DNA from: Metabacillus_B sp050107715
Lineage (GTDB): Bacteria > Bacillota > Bacilli > Bacillales > Bacillaceae
Length of the DNA stretch: 64,000 nucleotides
Direction of reading: 5' to 3'
NCBI RefSeq assembly: GCF_050107715.1
Contig: NZ_JBNILN010000001.1
Location: forward strand, 620,001-684,000
This document shows, piece after piece, positions 33,069 through 40,979 of the stretch. Position numbers and translations under genes: made by a program. The number at the start of each line of letters is the position of its first letter. Position 1 is the stretch's first letter. A model generated the notes under the pieces. It saw only the letters and a list, made by a program, of their open reading frames with translations. It searched no databases and had not been told where the DNA came from.

Positions 33069-33102
33069 AAAAACAGGCAAGTGTGAAGACTTGCCTGTTT
33101 TT
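33069..33102 (-). terminator. Terminator after rpmE
   Basis: AAAAACAGGCAAG (33069-33081) and CTTGCCTGTTTTT (33090-33102) form a 13-bp stem with an 8-nt loop. On the minus strand it ends in a T run. Confidence 0.9.
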
Positions 33103-33121
33103 GTTTCGATCTATTCCAAAA

Positions 33122-33322
33122 TTACTTGATTCCGTATTTTTTATTGAAACGGTCAACACGTCCGCCGGCTTCAGCGAATTTTTGACGTCCAGTGTAGAAT
33201 GGATGGCACTCGGAGCAAGTCTCGATGCGTACATCTTCTTTGACAGAACCTGTTTCAAATTCGTTACCGCAAGAACATTTAACCATAACTTTTTTGTAGT
33301 TAGGATGGATTCCAGCTTTCAT
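33122..33322 (-). CDS. rpmE: 50S ribosomal protein L31, zinc-binding type
   Basis: 66 aa from the ATG at 33322 (MKAGIHPNYKKV), with AAGGAG 9 nt upstream; an ATG 9 bp further up abuts the RBS. Cys16, Cys18, Cys36 and Cys39 form the zinc ribbon, so it is the zinc-containing paralogue that is replaced by YtiA-type L31 under zinc starvation in B. subtilis. Located between rho and tdk as usual. Confidence 0.98.
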   Translation of the reverse strand: MKAGIHPNYKKVMVKCSCGNEFETGSVKEDVRIETCSECHPFYTGRQKFAEAGGRVDRFNKKYGIK

Positions 33323-33501
33323 TCTTTTCATCTCCTTCTGCCCTGCATTCTTACCGAATCCAGAGTTATCTTGTTCATAAGATGGAATTCATTTGAGTGA
33401 AATCATCTATCTGAACGGCATATGAAAAAATTATAACAGGGGTTCCTCATGATTGCAAGAAACAAAATTGGAATCATAAAGGAAATCCCCGCTGATTTTT
33501 T

Positions 33502-34785
33502 CTAAGACCTTCTTGAGCCTGCTGTGCCCGGCTTCATTTCTGCTGTCAGCATTTCAAAAAACTCTTCATTGCCTTTTGACTGCTTTAGTTTGCGAAGGAA
33601 TTTTTCGACAAAATCCGGCGAGTCTGTCATTGACTTGCGGATCGCCCATAGTTTTTCGAGATGGTCCTTCTGAACAAGTAGCTCTTCTTTCCTTGTTCCG
33701 GAACGGCGGATATCAATCGCAGGGAAGATTCGCTTTTCCGCAAGGGAGCGGTCAAGGTGAAGCTCCATATTTCCTGTTCCTTTGAATTCCTCGTAAATGA
33801 CATCATCCATGCGGGAGCCCGTATCGACCAGGGCAGTTGCAAGAATTGTTAAGCTTCCGCCCTCTTCAATGTTCCGTGCAGCCCCGAAGAAGCGTTTCGG
33901 ACGATGGAATGCAGCCGGATCAATCCCTCCGGAAAGTGTACGTCCGCTTGGAGGGATGACAAGGTTATAAGCACGTGCCAGACGTGTAATGCTGTCCATC
34001 AGAATGATGACATCCTTTTTGTGCTCAACAAGCCTCATGGCACGGTCGAGGACGAGTTCCGCTACCTTGATGTGGTTTTCCGGAACCTCATCAAAGGTCG
34101 AGCTGACGACATCGCCTGCAACAGAACGTTCGATATCGGTTACTTCCTCTGGACGCTCATCAATAAGGAGAACAATCAGTTCTGCTTCCGGGTTATTCGT
34201 TGTAATGCTGTTGGCAATCTCTTTAAGGAGCATCGTTTTTCCTGCTTTCGGAGGGGCAACGATGAGACCGCGCTGGCCGAAGCCCACTGGTGCAATTAAG
34301 TCCATAATCCTTGTGGACAGCATGTGCGGCTCGGTCTCGAGAATGATCTGACGGTCAGGATACAGAGGGGTAAGTGCAGGGAAATGCACCCGTTCCTTCG
34401 CTGATTCCGGGTCGTCGCCATTTACGGCATCGACATGAAGAAGACCGTAATAGCGCTCGTTTTCCTTTGGAGGACGAACCTTGCCGGAAACTTTATCGCC
34501 ATTTCTCAAATCAAAGCGTCTGATTTGGGAAGCGGAAATATAAATATCCTCTGAGCTTGGAGAATAGTTAATCGGTCTAAGGAAGCCAAAGCCCTCAGAC
34601 TGAATGATTTCAAGAACGCCTTCCATGAATAGAAGGTCTTCTTGTTCTGCATCTGCTTTTAAAATCGCAAAGATGAGTTCTTTTTTTGTCAGCTTGCTGT
34701 AGTAAGAAATTTTGAAATGACGAGCATGCTCGTACAATTCTTTCAGCTTCATATTTTCTAATGAAGAGATGGAAACCTTACTCAT
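33502..34785 (-). CDS. rho: Transcription termination factor Rho
   Basis: 427 aa. N-terminal OB-fold RNA-binding region (FGFLRPINYSPSSEDIYIS), P-loop VAPPKAGKTMLLKEI, Walker B region VIILMDSITRLARAYN and the arginine-finger / R-loop area near LADTGSRMDD-type sequence. Rho is a hexameric RNA helicase that ends transcription. Gene order rho-rpmE is conserved. A 262-bp gap with no gene lies upstream. Confidence 0.98.
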   Translation of the reverse strand: MSKVSISSLENMKLKELYEHARHFKISYYSKLTKKELIFAILKADAEQEDLLFMEGVLEIIQSEGFGFLRPINYSPSSEDIYISASQIRRFDLRNGDKVSGKVRPPKENERYYGLLHVDAVNGDDPESAKERVHFPALTPLYPDRQIILETEPHMLSTRIMDLIAPVGFGQRGLIVAPPKAGKTMLLKEIANSITTNNPEAELIVLLIDERPEEVTDIERSVAGDVVSSTFDEVPENHIKVAELVLDRAMRLVEHKKDVIILMDSITRLARAYNLVIPPSGRTLSGGIDPAAFHRPKRFFGAARNIEEGGSLTILATALVDTGSRMDDVIYEEFKGTGNMELHLDRSLAEKRIFPAIDIRRSGTRKEELLVQKDHLEKLWAIRKSMTDSPDFVEKFLRKLKQSKGNEEFFEMLTAEMKPGTAGSRRS

Positions 34786-35004
34786 GTAAACACCACACTT
34801 TTACCATATAAAATAGACATACCGGTTTCTTTCCGCCCTATATGTACGATGGACATTGAAAATTGGATTTCAGGATAGAGAAGGAAAAGAAGGAAAAGCT
34901 TTGAAGTAGTTGAAGCAGTGTAATTGTGATTGCAGCACTCTTTAGTTTTACCTTATTTCATCCGATTAATCAATACGTTTTCATAGACGTAAAACATTTG
35001 AAAT

Positions 35005-35043
35005 AAAAGAGCGGCCGGAGCATGAGCTGCTCCGGCTGCTTTT
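35005..35043 (-). terminator. Terminator after glpX
   Basis: GCGGCCGGAGCA (35011-35022) and TGCTCCGGCTGC (35028-35039) pair with one mismatch around a 5-nt loop. On the minus strand TCTTTTATTT follows. Confidence 0.8.
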
Positions 35044-35047
35044 GTTC

Positions 35048-36010
35048 TTACCTGATTACAAGATTTGGCTTCTTTTTCAGGCTGTGCTGACCGTCAACAA
35101 AACGGACTGTGCCTGATTTAGCCCTCATAACAACGGATTGAGTCGTTCCGCTTGCTGCTTTGAACTGAACGCCTTTCAGCAGTTCTCCGTCCGTAACGCC
35201 GGTCGCAGCAAAAATGGCGTCATCCCCTTTTACCAGGTCTTCCATTAAAAGGACTTTGCTTACATCAAGACCCATTTTCAGACAGCGGTTCAATTCCTGG
35301 TCATTTTGCGGAAGCAGCTTGCCCTGAATTTCTCCGCCCAGGCATTTTAGCGCTGCGGCTGCAAGCACTCCTTCAGGGGCTCCCCCGGAACCGAAAAGAA
35401 TGTCTACACCTGTATGGTCAAAGGCTGTATTGATCGCACCCGCTACATCCCCGTCATTGATCAGCTTAATGCGGACGCCAGCCTCGCGCAGTTCATTGAT
35501 GATGCCCTGATGGCGCTCACGGCTCAAAATCGTAGCTACAACGTCTTCAATCTCTTTGTTTTTTGCCTTCGCTACCGCGCGGAGGTTGTCGATGATCGGT
35601 GCATTGATATCAATGCATCCTACCGCGTCAGGCCCTACTGCAATCTTGTCCATATACATGTCCGGTGCATTGAGCATATTGCCGTGGTCCGCTACCGCGA
35701 TTACAGCCAGAGCATTCCAGCCTCCCTGAGCGAGAATGTTCGTCCCTTCGAGCGGGTCAACCGCAACGTCTACTCTTGGACCGTACCCGTTTCCAAGCTT
35801 TTCGCCAATGTAAAGCATCGGGGCCTCATCCATTTCCCCTTCCCCGATGACAACCGTGCCTTTCATTGGAATTGTGTCAAAGACATCCCTCATGGCAGAT
35901 GTGGCAGCATCGTCTGCCTCATCTTTTTTCCCGCGGCCCATCCAGCGGGCAGATGCTAGTGCTGCAGCTTCCGTTACGCGTACTAGTTCCATCGACAAAC
36001 TTCTTTCCAT
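35048..36010 (-). CDS. glpX: Fructose-1,6-bisphosphatase class II
   Basis: 320 aa of the GlpX family. GEGEMDEAPMLYIGEKLG carries metal-binding acidic residues; AVDPLEGTNILAQG is the phosphatase signature. It hydrolyses fructose-1,6-bisphosphate in gluconeogenesis. Corresponds to B. subtilis ywjI. It lies between murAB and rho. Confidence 0.95.
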   Translation of the reverse strand: MERSLSMELVRVTEAAALASARWMGRGKKDEADDAATSAMRDVFDTIPMKGTVVIGEGEMDEAPMLYIGEKLGNGYGPRVDVAVDPLEGTNILAQGGWNALAVIAVADHGNMLNAPDMYMDKIAVGPDAVGCIDINAPIIDNLRAVAKAKNKEIEDVVATILSRERHQGIINELREAGVRIKLINDGDVAGAINTAFDHTGVDILFGSGGAPEGVLAAAALKCLGGEIQGKLLPQNDQELNRCLKMGLDVSKVLLMEDLVKGDDAIFAATGVTDGELLKGVQFKAASGTTQSVVMRAKSGTVRFVDGQHSLKKKPNLVIR

Positions 36011-36093
36011 CTTTGGTTCCTCCCCTTTGCTGTACCTTTACTATGTATGACCCGCTTTTCATAAAGAAAAGCGGGATAAACATTGAACCTCAA

Positions 36094-37383
36094 TTATGAA
36101 TTTTGAATTTGTTCGATTTCTTGGTCGGTTAATTTTTCCCGCCAGATAGACGCTCCCATATTTGTCAGCTTTTCTTCAAGCTGGCTGTAGCCCCGGTCTA
36201 TATGCTCAAGACCTGTCACTTCCGTCACTCCGTCAGCCATGAGGCCTGCAGTTACAAGTGCAGCCCCTGCCCGAAGATCGCTTGCTTTCACCTTCGCACC
36301 CTGCAGCTGGCTTTTGCCGGCTACTATGGCCGAGCGGCCTTCCACTTTGATGGAGGCTCCCATGCGCCGGAGTTCATCAATGTGCTTAAAGCGGGCTGAG
36401 TAGATGGTATCAGTGACGACGCTTGTCCCATTCGCCTTCGTTAAAAACGAAGTGAACGGCTGCTGGAGGTCGGTCGGGAAGCCAGGGTAGACGAGTGTTT
36501 TTACGTCAACCGGCTTTAATTCCTTCTGTCCGCCGACTATCCAGATCTGATCATTGCTCGTTTCGATATGAACGCCTGTTTCCCTGAGTTTGGCAATGAG
36601 AGATTCCATATGAAGCGGAATCACATTATCCACAAGCATTTCCTTCCCGGCAGCCGCACCGATGATCATATACGTACCGGCTTCAATCCGGTCGGGAATA
36701 ATCGTGTGGCGGCACCCATGGAGGTTTTCGACTCCGTCGATCCGGATGACATCTGTTCCTGCTCCTTTGATTCTGGCGCCCATACTGGTAAGCAGGGTGG
36801 CCACATCAACGATTTCAGGTTCTTTTGCCGCATTTTCAATAATGGTTCTTCCTTTAGCCAAAACAGCAGCTAGCATAATATTAATGGTCGCTCCTACACT
36901 GACTACATCTAAATAAATACGGGCTCCCCTCAGCTCTTCTGCACGCAGGTAAATCGCACCCTGCTCATTGGTCACCTGTGCGCCCAGAGCCTCAAATCCC
37001 TTTATGTGCTGGTCAATCGGACGCGGTCCAAGATGGCACCCTCCCGGAAGGCCGATGACCGCTTTTTTGAAGCGGCCAAGCATCGCTCCCATCAAGTAGT
37101 AGGAAGCTCTTAATTTTTTTACCTTCCCGTTCGGCAAAGGCATTGAAATCATATTTTCCGGCTGGACATGCATTTCACCGTTATGAAAATCGACTTTTCC
37201 TCCGACTTCCTCAAGCAAATCCTTTAAAATATGCACGTCTGATATATCGGGTAAACCTTCAATAATGACGGGTGATTCTGCAAGGATTGCAGCAGGAATC
37301 AGTGCCACAGCGCTGTTCTTCGCGCCGCTGATTGTAACAGATCCCTTTAGCAGATCGCCGCCTGCAATATTTAACTTTTCCAT
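36094..37383 (-). CDS. murAB: UDP-N-acetylglucosamine 1-carboxyvinyltransferase, second paralogue
   Basis: 429 aa from the ATG at 37383 (MEKLNIAGGDLLKG), with GGAAGGAG upstream; the open frame extends 153 bp further but without an RBS. The catalytic Cys116 lies in GGCHLGPRPID, where fosfomycin attacks. It performs the first committed step of peptidoglycan synthesis. The position between tal and glpX identifies it as the second Bacillus paralogue (murAB/murZ), not murAA. Confidence 0.95.
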   Translation of the reverse strand: MEKLNIAGGDLLKGSVTISGAKNSAVALIPAAILAESPVIIEGLPDISDVHILKDLLEEVGGKVDFHNGEMHVQPENMISMPLPNGKVKKLRASYYLMGAMLGRFKKAVIGLPGGCHLGPRPIDQHIKGFEALGAQVTNEQGAIYLRAEELRGARIYLDVVSVGATINIMLAAVLAKGRTIIENAAKEPEIVDVATLLTSMGARIKGAGTDVIRIDGVENLHGCRHTIIPDRIEAGTYMIIGAAAGKEMLVDNVIPLHMESLIAKLRETGVHIETSNDQIWIVGGQKELKPVDVKTLVYPGFPTDLQQPFTSFLTKANGTSVVTDTIYSARFKHIDELRRMGASIKVEGRSAIVAGKSQLQGAKVKASDLRAGAALVTAGLMADGVTEVTGLEHIDRGYSQLEEKLTNMGASIWREKLTDQEIEQIQNS

Positions 37384-37591
37384 GGTGGTCTCCTTCCTCG
37401 GAAGCTGACATGTAACGCTGCTCTTTTCAACAAATTCTCCATAAAACCGACAGAACATACGCTGTATATGAAAATTAACATGCGTGATATTCGCAAGGCT
37501 GAAATAAGCCTGACTCCATTGTAAAATAAATCCCATTGAAGCTCAAATAGAGGGCAGCAAACACACAGCTTTTTCATTCTCCACAGACGCT

Positions 37592-37620
37592 TAAATGGCA
37601 AGCTGAAAGCTTGCCATTTA
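37592..37620. terminator. Hairpin after tal
   Basis: TAAATGGCAAGCT (37592-37604), GAA, AGCTTGCCATTTA (37608-37620): a 13-bp perfect stem. Lacks a long T run, so moderate as a terminator. Confidence 0.6.
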
Positions 37621-37647
37621 TCTCTGTCTATTCACGTTCCTATTATT

Positions 37648-38289
37648 CTATGAACGGCTGTTCCAGTCAGCGAGGAATTTTTCAATTCCCTGATCTGTCA
37701 GCGGATGCTTAAACAGCTGATGGATGACCTTAAGCGGAAGCGTTGCAATGTGCGCCCCGTTCAAGGCTGCTTCTGTCACATGCATCGGGTGGCGGATGGA
37801 GGCGGCGATAATTTCTGCGTCCAATCCGTGAAGGTCAAAAATCTCAGAAATAGAGGCAATTAAATCCATGCCGTTCTGACCGATATCATCCAGTCTTCCA
37901 AGGAATGGTGAAACGTAAGTGGCTCCTGCACGGGCAGCGAGAAGCGCCTGGTTCGCGCTGAAAATAAGCGTTACATTTGTTTTAATGCCGAGCTCCGAAA
38001 ACTCTTTGACCGCTTTTAAGCCATCCGTTGTCATCGGAACCTTTACCGTAATATTTGGAGCGATTTTAGCTAATTCTTTGCCTTCTTCAATCATTTCTTC
38101 GGCTTTTAAAGAAATGACTTCTGCACTTACCGACCCTTTAACTATGTCCGTAATTTCTCTTAGTCGATCATGAAAGGAGATATTCTCTTTGGCTACTAAA
38201 CTCGGGTTTGTGGTGACGCCCGCAAGGATGCCCATGCTTTCGGCTTCTTTGATTTCTTCAAGGTTTGCTGTATCAATGAAAAATTTCAT
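37648..38289 (-). CDS. tal: Transaldolase / fructose-6-phosphate aldolase family protein
   Basis: 213 aa. MKFFIDTANLEEIKEAE opening, GVTTNPSLVAKE, the Schiff-base Lys in NITVKVPMTTDGLKAV, and ATYVSPFLGRLDDIG. This small subgroup includes B. subtilis TalA (YwjH) and E. coli FSA. In bacilli the enzyme acts as a transaldolase in the pentose phosphate pathway. Position next to fbaA is conserved. Confidence 0.93.
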   Translation of the reverse strand: MKFFIDTANLEEIKEAESMGILAGVTTNPSLVAKENISFHDRLREITDIVKGSVSAEVISLKAEEMIEEGKELAKIAPNITVKVPMTTDGLKAVKEFSELGIKTNVTLIFSANQALLAARAGATYVSPFLGRLDDIGQNGMDLIASISEIFDLHGLDAEIIAASIRHPMHVTEAALNGAHIATLPLKVIHQLFKHPLTDQGIEKFLADWNSRS

Positions 38290-38352
38290 TTTTTCCCCGC
38301 TCCCTTATAAAAATCTGAAAACTGAATCTTGTTATCGCTTACTTTCATCACC

Positions 38353-38386
38353 TTTGAAAACCGTCTTGCATAAGACGGTTTTCAAA
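38353..38386. terminator. Terminator after fbaA
   Basis: TTTGAAAACCGTCTT (38353-38367) and AAGACGGTTTTCAAA (38372-38386) form a perfect 15-bp stem with a 4-nt loop. Between fbaA and tal; partial readthrough is possible. Confidence 0.8.
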
Positions 38387-38395
38387 TTGTGCGGA

Positions 38396-39253
38396 TTAAG
38401 CTCTGTTGGAAGAACCGAATTCGCGCATTTTTCCTTGAACCGTTTCTTTAATCGCATCGCGTGCAGGTCCAAGATATTTACGTGGATCGTACTCTTCAGG
38501 CTTCGCAGCAAGAACTTCACGAACCGTTCTTGCAGATGAAATCTGGTTCTCTGTGTTTACGTTGATTTTTGCTGTTCCGTAAGAGATCGCTTTTTGGATA
38601 TCGTGAGTCGGGATCCCTGTTCCGCCGTGAAGCACAAGTGGAACTCCGGTAGCTGCGCCGATTTCTTCCATCTCTTTGAAGCCAAGGTTAGGCTCGCCTT
38701 TGTAAGGGCCGTGAACGGAACCAAGAGCTGGAGCAAGCGTATCAATTCCAGTACGCTCAACAAGCTCCTGGCACTCTTTTGGATCAGCGTAGATTACGCC
38801 TTCAGCGATTACGTCATCTTCCTGTCCGCCAACTGTTCCAAGCTCAGCTTCTACCGATACGCCGTGGAAGTGGGCAAGCTCAACTACTTTTGAAGTTGTA
38901 GCGATGTTCTCTTCGAACGGGTGGTGGGAAGCATCGATCATAACAGATGTAAAACCTGCGTGGATTGCTTTTGCACAAGACTCAAAGCTTGAACCGTGAT
39001 CAAGATGAATGGCGACCGGTACAGTTGTTTTGTATTCATCCATAAGTGCTTTTACAAGCGCAACAACGGTTTTGAAGCCGCCCATGTAGCGTGCCGCACC
39101 TTCAGATACACCTAGAATTACCGGTGATTTTTCTTCTTCTGCCGCTTGAAGAATCGCTTGAGTGAACTCAAGGTTATTCAAGTTAAATTGACCAACAGCG
39201 TAGCCTTCGCTTTTGGCTTTTTGAAGCATTTCTGTCATTGATACTAAAGGCAT
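38396..39253 (-). CDS. fbaA: Fructose-bisphosphate aldolase class II
   Basis: 285 aa zinc aldolase. HLDHGSSFE holds the metal His residues, EAELGTVGGQEDD and LVLHGGTGIPTHDI complete the active site. It cleaves fructose-1,6-bisphosphate in glycolysis. AAGGAGG RBS. High use of preferred codons fits a strongly expressed gene. Confidence 0.97.
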   Translation of the reverse strand: MPLVSMTEMLQKAKSEGYAVGQFNLNNLEFTQAILQAAEEEKSPVILGVSEGAARYMGGFKTVVALVKALMDEYKTTVPVAIHLDHGSSFESCAKAIHAGFTSVMIDASHHPFEENIATTSKVVELAHFHGVSVEAELGTVGGQEDDVIAEGVIYADPKECQELVERTGIDTLAPALGSVHGPYKGEPNLGFKEMEEIGAATGVPLVLHGGTGIPTHDIQKAISYGTAKINVNTENQISSARTVREVLAAKPEEYDPRKYLGPARDAIKETVQGKMREFGSSNRA

Positions 39254-39377
39254 CTCGAATAGTCCTCCTTATATAGCCTGATTTTGCTAAACCCGAAAAG
39301 CTTATCAAATCCAGCTTGACCAGAAAAATTCCTGTATATGTAACTAAGAAATGGATGCATAGCTTTTCTCAAACAAT

Positions 39378-39406
39378 AGCATACCAATAACAAGAAAAAT
39401 CGGCAA
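39378..39406 (-). promoter_or_regulatory. Probable fbaA promoter
   Basis: Minus strand: TTGCCG (39401-39406), 17-bp spacer, TATGCT (39378-39383), 125 bp before the fbaA ATG. Confidence 0.5.
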
Positions 39407-39438
39407 CTTTTCAATACAAGTCGAAAAATTCTAACAGT

Positions 39439-39816
39439 TTATCCGTTTGAGCGGATAGGAAGATGCTTTTTGACTGCGGCGCGGATCTCATCAATGTCGA
39501 ATGGTTTTGCAAAATGGGTAAGCGCCCCAAGGTCTTTCGCCTCCTGAATCATATCCAGTTCTCCATAGGCTGTCATGATGATCACCCGGATATTCGGTTC
39601 CACAAGCTTCATTCTTTTCAGGATTTCAATTCCATCCATTCCAGGAATTTTCATATCAAGCAAAACAAGGTCCGGAGGGGTTTGCTCCAGAATTTCAAGC
39701 GCTTGGAATCCGCTTGCCGCCTGGTACGTATCATAGCCTTCTTTTTGAAAGACTTCGTTTAAAAGAATCCGGATTCCGTACTGATCATCAACAATTAAAA
39801 TTTTTTCTCCTGCCAT
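39439..39816 (-). CDS. spo0F: Sporulation phosphorelay response regulator Spo0F
   Basis: 125 aa, a single receiver domain without an output domain. Asp10 and Asp11 bind metal, Asp54 in VLLDMKIPGMDG accepts the phosphate, with Thr in IIMTAYGE and Lys in FAKPFD. Spo0F receives phosphate from sporulation kinases and hands it to Spo0B, on the way to Spo0A. A promoter lies upstream; Spo0A-box-like sequences are only weak. Confidence 0.96.
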   Translation of the reverse strand: MAGEKILIVDDQYGIRILLNEVFQKEGYDTYQAASGFQALEILEQTPPDLVLLDMKIPGMDGIEILKRMKLVEPNIRVIIMTAYGELDMIQEAKDLGALTHFAKPFDIDEIRAAVKKHLPIRSNG

Positions 39817-39851
39817 TTCTGCACCTCTTCACGTTTTATCCTTTTAGACCT

Positions 39852-39879
39852 ATGATACTAATTCTTTTTGGATGGTCAA
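39852..39879 (-). promoter_or_regulatory. Probable sigma-A promoter of spo0F
   Basis: Minus strand: TTGACC (39874-39879), 16-bp spacer, TATCAT (39852-39857). B. subtilis spo0F also has a sigma-H promoter; a convincing match was not found here. Confidence 0.5.
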
Positions 39880-39912
39880 TTTCCTGCCTGATATTGGACA
39901 ATGTTAAACTTT

Positions 39913-39941
39913 TTGTCTTTTGCCGGAGGATTCCGTATAAT
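39913..39941 (+). promoter_or_regulatory. Promoter of ywjG
   Basis: TTGTCT (39913-39918), 17-bp spacer, TATAAT (39936-39941), 39 bp before the ywjG ATG. Divergent from spo0F. Confidence 0.65.
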
Positions 39942-39979
39942 TCCTGTGGAAAGCAATCGGAACGTGAAGGAGTTTTTGC

Positions 39980-40516
39980 ATGCTAAAAATATTTACTACC
40001 CAGCTTTCCGGTCAATTTCAGCGGATCCAAAGCCAGGAGGAATTTTCAATAGAAGATGGCGGAAGGCTTCTTGCACAGGGCTGTGCAGGAGACGGAACCA
40101 TCTACATTCATGGCTTTGGCGAGCTTTCGGGAATTGTTGCGGAAGCGGTTGACAGCCTCGAGCCCTTCCCAAACGCAAAGCCTCTTTTTGAGGAAAAAGG
40201 CAGCATGGCATCTGTCCTGCCGGCTGACAGGGTGCTTATTTTTACCCGCTTCGCGTCAGATGAGGAGGCTGTGCAGCTAGCGGAGGCCCTTCAAAAGGAT
40301 GGAATTCCTGTTGTGGCAGTATCTGCGGTTGACGGCGAAAACAAACTGGCTGCCGCTGCAGATATCCATATTGATTCCAAGCTGAAAAAACCGATGATCC
40401 CTGCCGAAGACGGAAGCCGCTACGGTTTTCCCGCCATCATGACCGGACTTTATGTTTATTACGCTTTGCGGTTTACGGTGGAAGAAATACTGAGTGAATA
40501 CAGGGAGGAAATCTAG
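39980..40516 (+). CDS. ywjG: DUF2529 family protein YwjG
   Basis: 178 aa. DGTIYIHGFGELSGIVAEAV and VLIFTRFASDEEAVQLAEAL suggest a SIS-like sugar-isomerase-type fold. It matches Bacillus YwjG in position (divergent from spo0F, convergent with pyrG) and general sequence. Function unknown. GAAGGAG RBS. Confidence 0.82.
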   Translation: MLKIFTTQLSGQFQRIQSQEEFSIEDGGRLLAQGCAGDGTIYIHGFGELSGIVAEAVDSLEPFPNAKPLFEEKGSMASVLPADRVLIFTRFASDEEAVQLAEALQKDGIPVVAVSAVDGENKLAAAADIHIDSKLKKPMIPAEDGSRYGFPAIMTGLYVYYALRFTVEEILSEYREEI

Positions 40517-40909
40517 GCAGCGGTACTCGCTGATGCTGATGCCGGGATGATAGAACGGTGCTGCTTGCTATGCGGGCAGATGCCTGGTGCCTCCGACCCT
40601 CGTAAAGATTAGGCAGCGGGGTCGGAGGCAGACACCTCTCCCCCTTACTCTCCCAGCGCTTTTGCGGGATAGGGGACGGAGCGAGACAAGTAGACATAAT
40701 AAGGGACGGAGGCAGCCTCCGTCCCCTTTTTTCTGCCTGTTCAGGGACGGAGACGCGGCCTCGCAATCTCTTGTCATGCTTGGCTTCAATCAGAGTGGGG
40801 CCGGAGGTTTAGCGCTTTAGCAGAGCAGGGGACGGAGGCAAAGGCTGGTTGCCTATGCGCCGCCCTGTCCAGCGGGGCCAGCTGGTTTGACAGCAAAAGT
40901 TTGCACAGC
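40517..40909. repeat. Repeat block R3: composite hairpin element
   Basis: Between convergent ywjG and pyrG. Contains hairpin TGCCTCCGACCC/GGGTCGGAGGCA (40588-40630), a terminator-like hairpin near 40703-40732 (GGGACGGAGGC/GCCTCCGTCCC followed by six T), GGGACGGAGAC at 40744-40754, and a core copy at 40797-40839. Order, spacing and orientation match block R2 over about 250 bp. Reading frames here are by-products of the repeats. Confidence 0.88.
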
Positions 40910-40945
40910 AAAAAGTGCTCAGAGCATGGCTCTTGAGCACTTTTT
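40910..40945 (-). terminator. Terminator after pyrG
   Basis: AAAAAGTGCTCAGAGC (40910-40925) pairs with GCTCTTGAGCACTTTTT (40929-40945) with one bulge. T run on both strands. Confidence 0.85.
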
Positions 40946-40979
40946 GAGGCACCGCAGGGGATTGTCCCTGCCTGCCGTT

